A stretch of 64,000 nt of DNA, taken from Epiperipatus broadwayi (Eukaryota > Onychophora > Udeonychophora > Euonychophora > Peripatidae). Location: NCBI GenBank assembly GCA_028023455.1, contig JAQFVV010000014.1, positions 437,336-501,335 on the forward strand, written 5' to 3'. Shown one piece after another: positions 33,605-44,374 of the stretch. Both the position numbers and the translations under genes were made by a program. A model generated the notes under the pieces. The model was given only the letters and a program-made list of their open reading frames with translations. It was not told where the DNA came from and did no database searches. Positions within the stretch are counted from its first letter, which is position 1; the number at the start of each line of letters is the position of its first letter.

Positions 33605-36600
33605 TAAGAGAAAAAAACTTAACCTTAAATTTCGGTCTAATCCAGCTGAATCTTATTCCAGTGCTTACAGTCTTGCCACCCTTGGGGGGCTTGATTTTCC
33701 TGACAATTCGGCTGCCTCCCCCAGCTCTAGTAATAAAAAAATTTAGATATACTTCTCCTGTGATACATGAAACCTCTCAGAAACCTCATCAAACAGACCC
33801 AAATCTCGAACCCATTCCTGCTGTTTCTCTTTCATACAGTTCTGAACTTATTCCACAGAGGAATGATATTGCCTCTTCCTCCTTATTTACCGAGGATATT
33901 CCTGAGCCTGTTCCTGAACTTAAAGCTGCTTTTCCTCCAGTCATTGATCTGGATCCTTCTGACTCTTCTAAGCGCAGCATATCTTTGAATCGCAAGACTA
34001 AAAATACCATCTCCTATGGTTAGTGTTGTATCAGTTTATTTTAGATGTCTGAACTCTTGTGACAGGGCTTATGCCTTATCATACTGGTTTCATCACCAAG
34101 CCCCCAATATTCTTTGCCTATTTGAGACTAAGCTCCACATTGGTTCTGACCCTCGCACCTTGATCTCATTCATTGCCTAGGCCACTTCCATTACTCCTAC
34201 TCCTCTGCTTCAGGAGGAGTTACAATAATCATCAATAAAAATTCCCTCATTTCCTTTAAAATTCTACACATTGATTCCAACTGTTTAATAGCCACCATTC
34301 AAATCAATCAATAGTTTGCCTTTTAATCTGATAAATTTGTACTTATCCAAGTATTCAGACACAGTTCTCAGTACTACCCATACAATAAATTCCATCCTTA
34401 GAATCAGTTCTTGTCCCACTTTAATCCTTAGAGATTTTAATCTTATCTATGAACAATGCAAAATAAATTTACTTAATTTCTAAATCAACAAATGGAAAGT
34501 GGAAGGTGATTCTTCTCTCAATCCGCATTTTCATTTTACACTCAAAAGTCCAGATCACTCATTGACCTCATCCTCTTCTTTCCCTCTTGCCTATGAACAA
34601 TGTCAAAATAAATTTACGCAATTTCTAAATCAACAATGGAAAGTGGAAGGAGATTCTTCTCTCAATCCGCATTTTCATTTTACACTCAAAAGTTTAGATC
34701 ACTCATTGGCCTCATCCTCTTCTTTCACTCTTTATCAAAGCTCATCTATGGCCTACAGTATTTTCTGACCACTTTGCCTTAGAAGTTAGAGTCAACCTGA
34801 GAACTGTCTCATAGATCATTAACGAACTACCACGAACGATTTGTATGCTTACTAAGGGTAATATTACTATCCAGCTGATATCAGAAGCTTATATCGCATT
34901 TAATCGGTTACAGCTGATTTCTCTTCCTGCAAAGACTACTTGGAAGGCATTTGTTGACACACTTAAATACATAATCAATAAATGCACAATTAAATCTAAG
35001 GATCCAGTTTGTATGCTTCATGAACTAGACTCTATTGCCAGAGTGCTCAGCTCACTTCTTTATGAAGACCAAACTGTCTCACATATTCTGGCTCTAAAGA
35101 CAAAATATAAGCACACTCAAGAAGCTATTTCTGAGTATCTTTCAATTAAGAGGGCCCGCCAATGCCTTCATCACCAACATTGCTTGACCAGAGGCTACCT
35201 AAGATGGGCCCTGGGCTATGGCAAAGGTCTAGGGCTGCTAGGTCAATTGAGGTACAGGGCAATGAATACTCTGTTTCTTTCACGTTGGCCAAAGTTCATG
35301 AATTTTACTACAGAAAATTTCAGTTACTGGAAGTAATTAATTCATGTAGGATTCTCGTCAATAGGGAATCAACTCTGCATAAGATCACAGAAACTAGGAT
35401 CCTATTAAAATTAAGATCATTCCTGGATATAACTCATCCTGGCCTACATGGCATTCCCAAGTTTGTATTCATACACCTTCATGCCTTTACTATCCTGATT
35501 ATCAAAGGAATGATTGACCTTTTGGCTGAAGGTATCCAGGAAATTGTCAGAATGTGTCTGATTGCCATCGTTCCCCTTACTAAGAAATGGAAGCCCCACA
35601 TCAATTTGACAACTTCTGGCCCATCTTGATGTTGCCCTTACTAGTGAAGACAATCAAGGGCCTACTTAAAGAGGATATCCAAGACAACACCATAGATCAA
35701 TTGTCTTCATACCAATTTGCCAAGAAGGGAGCTTGACTGCCAATGCTCCCAGCTGCTTTCGCCTTCTCATAGATTATGTTTGCAGGAGAAGAATGTCCTG
35801 ATCGATCACAGTTTAACTCTACTTTGCTGGGGCCTTTGATTGCATCAGGGTTGAAGTATTACTTAGTGTGCTGGAGGAACTCCAAGTGCCTTCGGCATAC
35901 CTCCAGATGATAGAGAACCTACTTCACAATCAAGAAGTATTTTTCTCTTGATGGTAAAATGGCACCATGATTTTGGCCTTCTATTTTCATCCTAGGGCTC
36001 ACCACTAAGTACTCTCCTCTTCACAGCCTTTCCTGGGATAGCCATCCCTATGCTGAGGAAGAACATTTGCCATATTTCCTGTATGGATGATGTGATATTC
36101 CTTTCATTTCGGGATGAGTTCCTTAGGCTTGAGAACTCGTGGACCAATTTTCTCACAAATTTGGTCTCAGAGTAAACAGAGCGAAATTGGCCATATTGTC
36201 AATTCTATCAGGCACACAAATACCAGGTGGGTTTGAAACCCCCCTCAGAAATTTTTTGGCTTCCCCCTAGCTTCCCCCACAACCATTATGAGAAGGGAAC
36301 TCGAAGCATCCTTATTAGCTATGGTCAATTCTACAGTAATATCACTACCTAAGGTCTAAACTGTCCTTGTTGGGGAAGGTAGCACTACTTAATGCTATAG
36401 TATTGCCCAAAATAACATATTTTCTAGCAGGACTTTCGTTCACGGGCAAGTTTATCCAAAAATTGAAACCTTATGCAGAAAACTTTTCTGGGGAGGCAAG
36501 ACTCCCATCATCAGATCAACGTTTACAAAAACCCAAGTTTCTTAATGGCCTTAGCCTTCACCCGCTGAAGATTTTTTTAGCTCCAATGAACTCATACCAT

Positions 36601-37370
36601 ACTATTCAAGTTTATTAAGGATAATACCGATATGGAGTGCCCCTTCCCCATGGAAAAGGTAGAGCCTACCGATCGACCTCTGCCTAGATGGAGAAGCATT
36701 TGGTTACAAAAGCAAGTTACGGTGATTATTCAAAACTTCCAGTCATCTGGTTCCCTCTTTCAGGGGAAATTATCATATTGGGAAGTTTATCAATTTATGT
36801 TTCCCAGAAAAACTAAATCCATTAATATACTCCCAATAGGACTCTCTCGATTTTTTAAATTAACAAAATTCATCAAACTGAGTCCAAAATTTGTTGATTT
36901 TTTAATTCATCCTTGGACCATTCCCCACTGGGGCCTTTCTCAACTACCAAAGGGGTTACAACATCAACCCTCTTTGTTCCCTAATTGACCACATTCTGGA
37001 TCAGTGTGATTCGTGGACTTATCTGCGTAATATAGCATTAAACCGGATAAATGGCAATGACCCAGTTTACATTTCCTTTAAGGCCACAATTAAAAGGGTC
37101 AATTCAGAACAATAAGACTGGCCACTTTCATTAACATCTCAATTTGAACCTCCAGATGTAACATGATATTTGATTATGGCTGTGATGACTCAATGGTTAA
37201 TCAATTTTTGCAATCCCTCTACAAGATAAAAGATGAGGACAAATGATCAAACATGGAGCCAGGTGAGGCTCGAGACTTGATTCATGTATTTCTAAGGCAT
37301 AAAACTTGAACTTTCTCCCATCCACTGAATAAATAATATATCCTATCTTTCACCTAAGAATAATCTAAAC
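33605..37370 (+). pseudogene. LINE ORF2 (endonuclease, RT), copy D
   Basis: After ORF1 the frame 33493-34023 overlaps and continues as an acidic, Pro-rich segment that may be the ORF2 N-terminus or an ORF1 extension. A decayed APE-type endonuclease follows (34080-34440): a segment with FHYSYSSASGGVTIIINKN is typical of its N-terminal half. 34845-35336 is the linker (TIQLISEAYIAFNRLQLISL, then RGYLRWALGYG), 35162-35629 carries THPGLHGIPKFVFIHL (RT motif 1), about 35998 GSPLSTLLFT (motif B), and about 36082 SCMDDVIFLSFRDE, so the loop is CMDD with both Asp kept. 36367-36618 and 36632-36988 are thumb and C-terminal pieces (LNAIVLPKITYFLAGLSF; FVDFLIHPW). The zinc motif is too decayed to identify. 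Inactive. Confidence 0.75.
34447..34734. repeat. 144-bp tandem duplication in LINE D endonuclease region
   Basis: CTATGAACAATG begins at 34447 and again at 34591 and the following 144 bp match closely, giving the repeated peptide WKVEGDSSLNPHFHFTLKS. The length is a multiple of three, so one frame (34499-34768) runs through both units. Confidence 0.9.
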
Positions 37371-37388
37371 TTTAACTATGTAGATCTT

Positions 37389-39990
37389 TCATCATCATCA
37401 TAAACCATTATCAATCCATTGCAGGATGAAGGTCTCTCCAAGTTTAATCCATCTTCTCCGATCTTTAGCTTCTCTTTTCCACAACACCCCTGCACATTTT
37501 CTTATTTCATCCATCCATCTCACATGTGGTCTCTTTCTGGGTCTTTTACAATCTCTTGGAATCCAGTTTAAAATTTCAATTGTCCATCTATTATCATTTC
37601 TTCTAGCAATATGTCCAGCCCAACTCCATTTCAATCTTTTAATTTTTTCAATAAGGTCAGTAACACCCGTTTGTTGTCTTACCCATACATTGTGTTTTCG
37701 ATCTCTTCTTGTTACTCCCAACATACATCTCTCCATACTCCTTTGAGTGGTCTGAAGTCTCTGTATTGCTCTTCTATTAAGTGTCCAAGTCTCACATCCA
37801 TAAGTAAGACCTGGTAAAACACATTTGTTAAAAACTATGCTTTTCAAACACATAGGCATATTTCCTTTTAGTATCAAGTTATTTCTACCAAAAGCACTCC
37901 AAACAAGTTTAATTCTATGAATAATTTCCTCCATTATGTTTCCATCTGTATTAATAATCTGACCTAGGTATTTGTAACTGTTAACTTCTACTTATTCTTC
38001 ATAATCAATCTTTATTTTCATATTTTGAGCAAATCGATTAAACATTACTTTAGTCTTTATAACATTTATCTTTAGTCCTACTTTTCTACTTTCATCGGCT
38101 AACTCCTGCAACATTTCCTGCAGCTCTGAAGCATTATTTGCAAAAACAACTACATCATCTGCAAAATCTAAATGACTTAAATACTCTCCATTTACTTTCA
38201 TTCCTTTAGTTTCCCATTTTAATCCACAAAATACTTCTTGCAGCACTGCTGTAAAAAGTTTTGGAGATATGGAGTCACCTTGCCTTACACCTTTCTCAAT
38301 GTTGATTTTTCCAGTATTATTATGTAATCTAATTGTTGCTGTTGCATTTTTATAAATATTCTTTAAAATATGACAATATTCTGGATCTACACCTTGATGA
38401 TTCAATGCTTTAATCACTGAAGAAATGTGTATAGAATCGAATGCCTTTTCATAATCTACAAATTCAAAACATAATGACAACTCATATTCATTTGTCCTTT
38501 CTATGACTTCTCTCAATACCTGGATATGATCTATTGTACTAAAACCACTTAAATCCAGCTTGTTCTCTTGGTTGGTGGAAATCCAAAGTTCTCTGTAGAC
38601 GAGTTGTAATTATCTTGGTAAAAATTTTATATAAAACTGATAAAAGGCTGATAGGTCTGTAATTTCTAATATCTTCTTTATCACCTTTTTTAAATATTAA
38701 TATTATTACTGCATTCTTCCAATCTTCCGGTACATCTTTATCATTTAGACATTTGGTATATAACTTTGCTAAAATTGTTTCTATTTCTTCACCTGCTTCT
38801 TTTAATATATCAATTATAATTCCATCATTTCCTGGAGCCTTTCCTTTCTTCATACATTTAATTGCATGTCTCACTTCTTCATTTAAAATTCTGGGCTATT
38901 CGGAAGATGTAATAGATATAGGAGGTACTTGTTCTTTATTACTATATAATTCTTGATAAAAATCTTCTACCCATTTCATGATGTCATCTCTTTTTTTAGT
39001 AATAATTCCATCTTTTTTTCTTATTGCAGATATAAATTTCCTACCAATACCAAAATGTTGTTTAACATTCTTGAGACTTTTATTTTCTTCTACAGCTTTC
39101 CTTGCTATTTCACAGTTATACTTTCTTATGTCATTTTCAACTCTTTTCCGTACCATTTTACAAAATTCGAGATATTCAATTCTGTTTAATACATCATTTT
39201 TGTATATCTTCATATTCCTTCTGTTCTTTATAAATTCTCTAGTCTCAGTAGAAATTTTATTAGTCAATTGCTGCTTTTTCTACCAGCTATCTTTGTTGCA
39301 GTTTTTAAAAGTGTATCAGTTATTTTCATATTAATTTCATTCAAATCTGAATCATGTTCAAAATCTAACACTTGAAACCTATTTGTAAGTTCTAATTTAA
39401 ATTCATTAGAATGTTTCTGAAGATTAGGAATATCAACTGTAAATATTGTTTTTCTCAGTGATTTTTCTCTCTCTAGTTTTACATTAACACGTAACTTACA
39501 CCTTACTAATCGATGATCACTTCCTGTGTTAAATTTATTAAGAACATTACAATCTTGAAATATGTATTTCCTGTTAGTCAAAATATAATCCATTTCTGCT
39601 GTACCTTCATTTGGATGCTTCCATGTCCATTTCCTTTTAACATTTTTCTCAAAAAATGAATTCATAATATAAAGTTTTTCATTTTCTGCAAACTCCATAA
39701 GTCTATGTCCTCTCTCATTTCTATTACCATAACCAAAATTACCTACAGCAATTTCATCTTTCATTTGTCTACCAATTCTATCATTAAAGTCTCCCATAAT
39801 AATTTTAAAATGTTGTTTACTCTGATGAAAAGCCTTTTGTACACCCATATAAAAATCTTCTACTACTTCATCACTATGAGAACTTGTTGGGCATAAACCT
39901 GAATTATCTGCATTTGGTATCTGCTATTAAGTTGTATACCTAATCTTGCAACTCTGTCCAATACACCATCAATCTTTCATACATCCTATA
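37389..39990 (-). mobile_element. RTE-clade LINE (F), 5'-truncated
   Basis: About 2.6 kb on the minus strand. Its 3' end lies at 37389-37400 and has the short ATGATGATG-type repeat that is characteristic of RTE elements, immediately after the ORF stop codon; there is essentially no 3' UTR. The 5' end fades near 39985, inside the endonuclease domain. It is closely similar to copy G at 55.4-57.5 kb over all shared sequence, with point differences every few tens of bases. Confidence 0.85.
37398..39985 (-). pseudogene. RTE endonuclease-RT polyprotein (F), four lesions
   Basis: APE-type endonuclease plus RT in one ORF. From the 5' side: RVARLGIQLNSRYQ and a PTSSHSDEVVEDFY stretch (an RTE hallmark) near 39975-39860; 39848-39264 carries IIMGDFNDRIG, MDYILTNRKY and GSDHRLV (endonuclease, catalytic Asp/Asn and SDH-type end); 39267-38896 linker; 38874-38539 with GKAPGNDGIIIDIL and YRPISLLSVLYK; 38516-37992 with FVDYEKAFDSI, RQGDSISPKLF and DFADDVVVFAN (motifs A, B, C intact); 37934-37398 with LTYGCETWTLNRR, the HIARR motif and the C-terminus ILQWIDNGL. 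Compared with G it has a 1-bp deletion near 39280, a TAG near 38896, a 2-bp deletion near 38550 and a stop near 37990. Otherwise well preserved. Confidence 0.9.
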
Positions 39991-40580
39991 TATTTAATAC
40001 ATAAACTTTGCATTAGTTCCATACTGTATAATTACTTTACCTACATCAACTTGTAAATATTGTTATAGTCCTCATTACTCTTTGGGTCGGGATAGGCGTT
40101 CATCAATGGAATTTCCAAACCTTATATATCGACTTGACTTACCTTATATTCCTAGCTAATTATGCATATGACGCACTGCCTTAAGGCATTAGTGTAATCA
40201 TTGATTCTCTGTTTCTTTCATACTTACATTAATTATCTATCATAATTTTTTTATGCAGCTCTTGAGACTATGTTATTGATATAATACACCTTTTGATTTT
40301 TCTATGTACATGGTTTGCATACCACATTTATATGAATACATTGAAAATTTCTTATTGACATAATTTTATGCTTCATTGATTTCTTTTGTATCTACTCTAA
40401 GGTGTAAATAAAGTTTTAATTTTGAAAGTAAGAAATGTGGCATAATAAATTAAAAAATGGAACTTCATAATAAAAATAGATCTATGAAGGCAGTATTTTA
40501 AGAATTTATAAGAAGCCTTATAAGTGATAAGTTGATTAAAACTGTAAAGAAGATAATGACATATTCTGAATGTGGTTGAT
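39991..40580. other. Short spacer between RTE F and the next RT fragment
   Basis: No clear coding signal. A patch near 40080-40200 is less AT-rich, and may still be decayed 5' sequence of F; I could not confirm it by frame. Confidence 0.3.
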
Positions 40581-40582
40581 CT

Positions 40583-41510
40583 ACATCATTTTTTGTTGTA
40601 GTGCAAGCAATATATGGTTCTGACAAATGGTATCCTAAATCTATTATATCCAGCAACCATAATCTGTTATATGATGACAGTGATATCTTGAACAGGTAGA
40701 AAAACTATTTTGATTTTCTATTGAATAGCGATATAATAATTAAGATGACTAGTTTTAATGATGTTTCCATTTTATCCATTCATTTAAATCTTGCAAATTG
40801 AAAGTCTGCAGTTCCTGATGTAATGCTTGACGGAGCTTTACAATATGGTGATACGTTAGTTTCAAAAATATTGAAATTTTTAAGGAGTATATGGATCCAT
40901 GAAGTTATGCTGCCTGATGTTAAGGATGCTTTTATAGTTTGAATTTTTTAAAATATTTCCTTAGTTCCAATTTTATTTAAAAATGAATACACAATATTAT
41001 AATAGTTATTTATCATAGAGTATCATTATTATACAATATGGCAAACGTAGGATTATGTTGAATAAGTTGCTTCCAATGATGAATGATTAGTTATCATAGA
41101 CACATTGTTGTTTGAGAGAATCAAGAAGCAATGTAGTCATGATTTTTGTTGCCAAGCAAATGGAAAAGTTTAGGGAACTAAAGAATGATATTATTTTATA
41201 GATTTATTCAAAGTATTTGAGTCAGTTAATCATACAGGTTTATGATATTGTGTAAGAAATAGTTGCTTGTCTATCAGAATTTATTTGTATTATACAACTT
41301 TTAGCATGATGGAATGGGAGGAAGTGTTATTACACTTAGGTGGAAATTCTAAGGCATTTGTTTGCTTTGAAAATATAAGATATTGAAATGAAAGTTGGTG
41401 TTATTAGGGAGGAAGTGTTATTACACTTAGGTGGATATTCTAAGGCATTTGTTTGCTTTGAAAATATAAGATATTGAAATGAAAATTGGTGTTATTAAGG
41501 ATATATATTT
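40583..41510 (+). pseudogene. Decayed LINE RT N-terminal part
   Basis: Reading one frame through stops from about 40583: a QAIYGSDKW.PKSII segment, LLYDDSDILNR, then KNYFDFLLNS, then SAVPDVMLDGALQYGDTLVS and SIWIHEVMLPDVKDAFIV. This is the linker and RT motif 1 of a Jockey/RTE-X-type element, where the usual text is RW..HF..LLN, GK..GPDGI..E.LK.GG and W..E.VP..WKDA.IV. Tryptophan codons (TGG) at the RW and WKDA-like positions, and near NGK, are now TAG, TGA or changed. Further on, HRVSLLYNMANVGL (motif 2) and a HDGM.GSVIT block near 41300 follow in other frames. Motifs B and C are not found. Old and dead. Confidence 0.55.
41321..41502. repeat. 91-bp tandem duplication
   Basis: GAAGTGTTATTACACTTAGG starts at 41321 and 41412; two to three differences between the units. 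It lies in the decayed RT fragment. Confidence 0.9.
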
Positions 41511-41890
41511 GCTTAAATATTATCTGAAGAAGAAACTTTTCTTAGACAAATGTAATTTGACTTTCAATCGCTTGGATGCTGTGGTATAAAAAGTTTAGAA
41601 TTTATGTGTTTTAGATTAAGCTTAGCACATTCAAAACCTATTTATGGTCTCATATTCATAGCACCAACTGTTGAGTAGGACACTGGATATAAATATGCTT
41701 ATTTAATATTTATTCAAATTTATGCGGTGAGCTAGATAGCCCACTTTTTGAGAGAAACATTTTTTTTTGTTAATTTAATTGGCATTGTTGACTATATGTC
41801 ATGCTTCCTTGGATTTGTTCTTGGTATCATTTTTCTCGATGTACATAATGCTGGCTACAATGTGCTCAAATATATAGTCCATTGCATTTT

Positions 41891-42231
41891 GGTATTTGAA
41901 GACTATGGATTTATATTTTTGATTACCTCTGGCCCTTTTGTAAAGATATTGGGTGTTGTGATAGCCTTGTGATAGTTTTGTAATAAGGCTGGAATATGAT
42001 TCACTGTAGCAGACTGCATTGCATCCTGCTTGAGTGCATGCAATCTTGTATATTTAGTGAGATATTTGAAGACTATGGATTTCTATTTTTGATTACCTCT
42101 GGCCCGTATGTAAAGATATTAGTGTTGTGATAGCCTTGTGATAGTTTTGTAGTAAGGCTGGAACATGATTCACTGTAGCAGACTGCATTGCATCCTGCTT
42201 GAGTGCATGCAATCTTGTATATTTAGTGAGG
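41891..42231. repeat. 170-bp tandem duplication
   Basis: The unit beginning TATTTGAAGACTATGGATTT occurs at 41893 and 42063 with about 95% identity, including CTGCATTGCATCCTGCTTGA. A poly(T) run of about 17 follows at 42233-42249. No motif was recognised in the unit in either strand. Confidence 0.9.
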
Positions 42232-42249
42232 TATTTTTTTTTTTTTTGA

Positions 42250-44370
42250 GTTGTTTTTTAGTCTCTTTATTGAGGGCAGAGTGCAGAAGCTTATTTGATG
42301 TGATTCATAACAAATTTTAAGTTTTTGGATATCTTTGGGATATAAGGAATAGTATTTATGGTTTGTCATCTGTTTGAAGATTTGCTTTCAGTTTGTTATA
42401 GAAATTTGTTAGTTATAGTAGTATGTAAATATTCTGTATTTAAATTCTTCCTGGCAACATAAGTCATTTAGATATTTCTCTAAGTTGGTCTTATGGTCAG
42501 CTTATAGTTTATATTATTAGGGGTTTCTGTGAAGAAATGTTGTTAGGTCAGCATGTATGTGTGTTTTGTGTAATATTAACTCAGGGTCATAAATCCTCTT
42601 ATTTCAATTGGCTTAATAACCATTTTATAGTTTAAGTGAAACCTCTTCCTCAGCATATACATATCTAGATATTTTATTTCTTTTTAATCATCTTCTGCTT
42701 CTACTATCCTTGCTATTGTGTATTTTGTTTCAAGCTCTAGTTTAATATTGTCAATTTCAAGCTCTGAGATACTTATGAAGATAGATGACATCTTTAAACA
42801 CAGTATATTTAAGATCCTCTGAGTGATGCTTAATTTGCCAATAACTGGTAGTTAGAACATTGATTGTCGAAAATATTTTTTTTTCTTTCAAACTTTGTTA
42901 ACAATTTCTTCATAGGTAGAGGAGTGTTAGTATCAGATACTGTTATCTTATTTAGCTGCTGAGCATCTAAACACAAGGATCCATCTTTTTTTACTGTTAT
43001 GATGGGGTTATTAAAGGGAGACAAACATTTAGGTATGATTTCCCATTTAAGCATTTTGTCTTTGTTCTTCTACTTCATGTCTATATTGATGTGATATAGG
43101 ATAAGTGTGGGCTTGATATAGCTGGTCTTTCATGAGGTTTATGTGTTTATACCCTTGGATCAACCCAGGAATGTCAGAAAGCACACTCTCACATCTGTTT
43201 AGTTGCCTCTTCAACTGGTTCTTTTGATTATCATTTTTGTATCTTGATTCATCCCCCCTTTTCCCTATTTCTTTCCATACCTGTGCTTTGTGCACAACCT
43301 TCTTTACTAACTATGACCTTTTCACTTTTTGTAAATGGAATTATGGCATTATTGATTTCTGCCAGACCTCATTATCCAATACACAGCCTGTTTCGAGCCT
43401 AATATGACCTCGTAAATCAGACTCTCCAGAATCAACAATACATGGCTATATTCTCCCCCTGCCATGTGCATTTTCACCCATGCCTGTTTGTATGCCATTT
43501 TCACCATTTTACTGTTAGCCAGCAAGATATATTCAGTTTTCAAGATATATTCAGTTTTCAATAGCAATATTTTGATTTCCAATTCAACATCATTTTATTA
43601 AACATGTCCTGTGACATTACTGATACCTGACTTCCCAAATCAATCAGCACACTAGTTACAATCCCTTCTATTTTTATCTCTATCTTCAGACACCTGTGAG
43701 GTGCCATTATCGGCTTACTGTCTTTTCCCTACATACCAGATTTATTATTTGCATGTGATCAATTTTTGTATTTCTATCCTCATCGTGACTTTCCATTGTT
43801 GCCCTATTGTTATGCAAAGCCATTAATATTTCTGCCATCTGCTCCACTGTCTGCTTGTCAATAATTATTTATTTTACATTTCCTGATAAACTGCGCCTAA
43901 CTATTCACATAATTTGTTTCCAACAATGGGTGTGATTACTCTTAAATTTTGCTACTTGCCTACGAAAAAATGTAATGAATTACTCCCCCAGCTGTGCCTG
44001 GAGGTTAACTTTCTCCTGAAGCTTTCCCCCCCAATAATTTGCCAGCAGTGACAGCTTGTATTCATCTAATGTTACCGGTTTTAAACGTAATGAGTTCCAC
44101 CAGAGTTGAGCTCCTCATATGTGACTGCAAGCTAGGGCAATTTTTGCTCCCTCACTTAACCTATTGTAGATACAATAGCTTTCCAGGTTCTCTAAGTGCT
44201 CATTTGAATTTTCACCTCTGTTTTCTGAAAATGTTTTTATTTTTAGTAGCTGATTTACTGCCTCCATTTTATGTATGTATGCCCATGTTTTTATTGTCTC
44301 CTGTTCTCTTTCTAACATATTTACTTTTTTTATTAATCTCTTCAGCTCTATAAACTTTATCCATTGTTAC
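42250..44370 (-). pseudogene. Gypsy-like LTR retrotransposon: gag, protease, start of RT
   Basis: Minus-strand order fits gag-PR-RT. 44318-44115 is gag-like: NEHLENLESYCIYNRLSEGAKIALACSHI, then AQLWWNSL just downstream. At about 43660-43590 a retropepsin-like LIDLGSQVSVMSQDMF is found, with Leu in place of Ser/Thr in the DS/TG triad. 43295-43047 holds the pre-RT segment (LSDIPGLIQGYKHI, then HTYPISHQYRHEVEEQ). 43054-42830 holds RT blocks with PFNNPIITVKKDGSL, CLDAQQLNKITVSDT and LLTKFERKKNIF, the family's first RT motifs. Below 42830 the frame is badly decayed and no YxDD, RNase H or integrase is recognisable. No LTR pair was found; sequence near 44751-44800 (a GTAGAACCATCACA-type end on the minus strand) might be an LTR edge. 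Confidence 0.7.
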
Positions 44371-44374
44371 GCTG

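Larger units (their letters stand above)
30890..37388 (+). mobile_element. YMDD-family LINE, copy D, near full length
   Basis: About 6.5 kb, same architecture as copy E in the opposite orientation: 5' leader with a perfect 8-bp-stem hairpin, ORF1 (31123-33602), ORF2 (about 34020-37370). The 5' limit is an estimate, placed at the A-run before GGGGCATTTGGACTGGC, where base composition changes. The 3' end meets the 3' end of the RTE LINE F tail to tail at about 37388, so the original tail may have been displaced. G+C is higher than in the flanks. Many stops and shifts. Confidence 0.8.

Noticed and set aside
37426-39334. Several plus-strand frames of 60-118 codons over RTE F, and the same over G at 55.3-57.4 kb
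   Set aside because: They are antisense shadows of the RTE polyprotein; composition follows the complementary coding strand.
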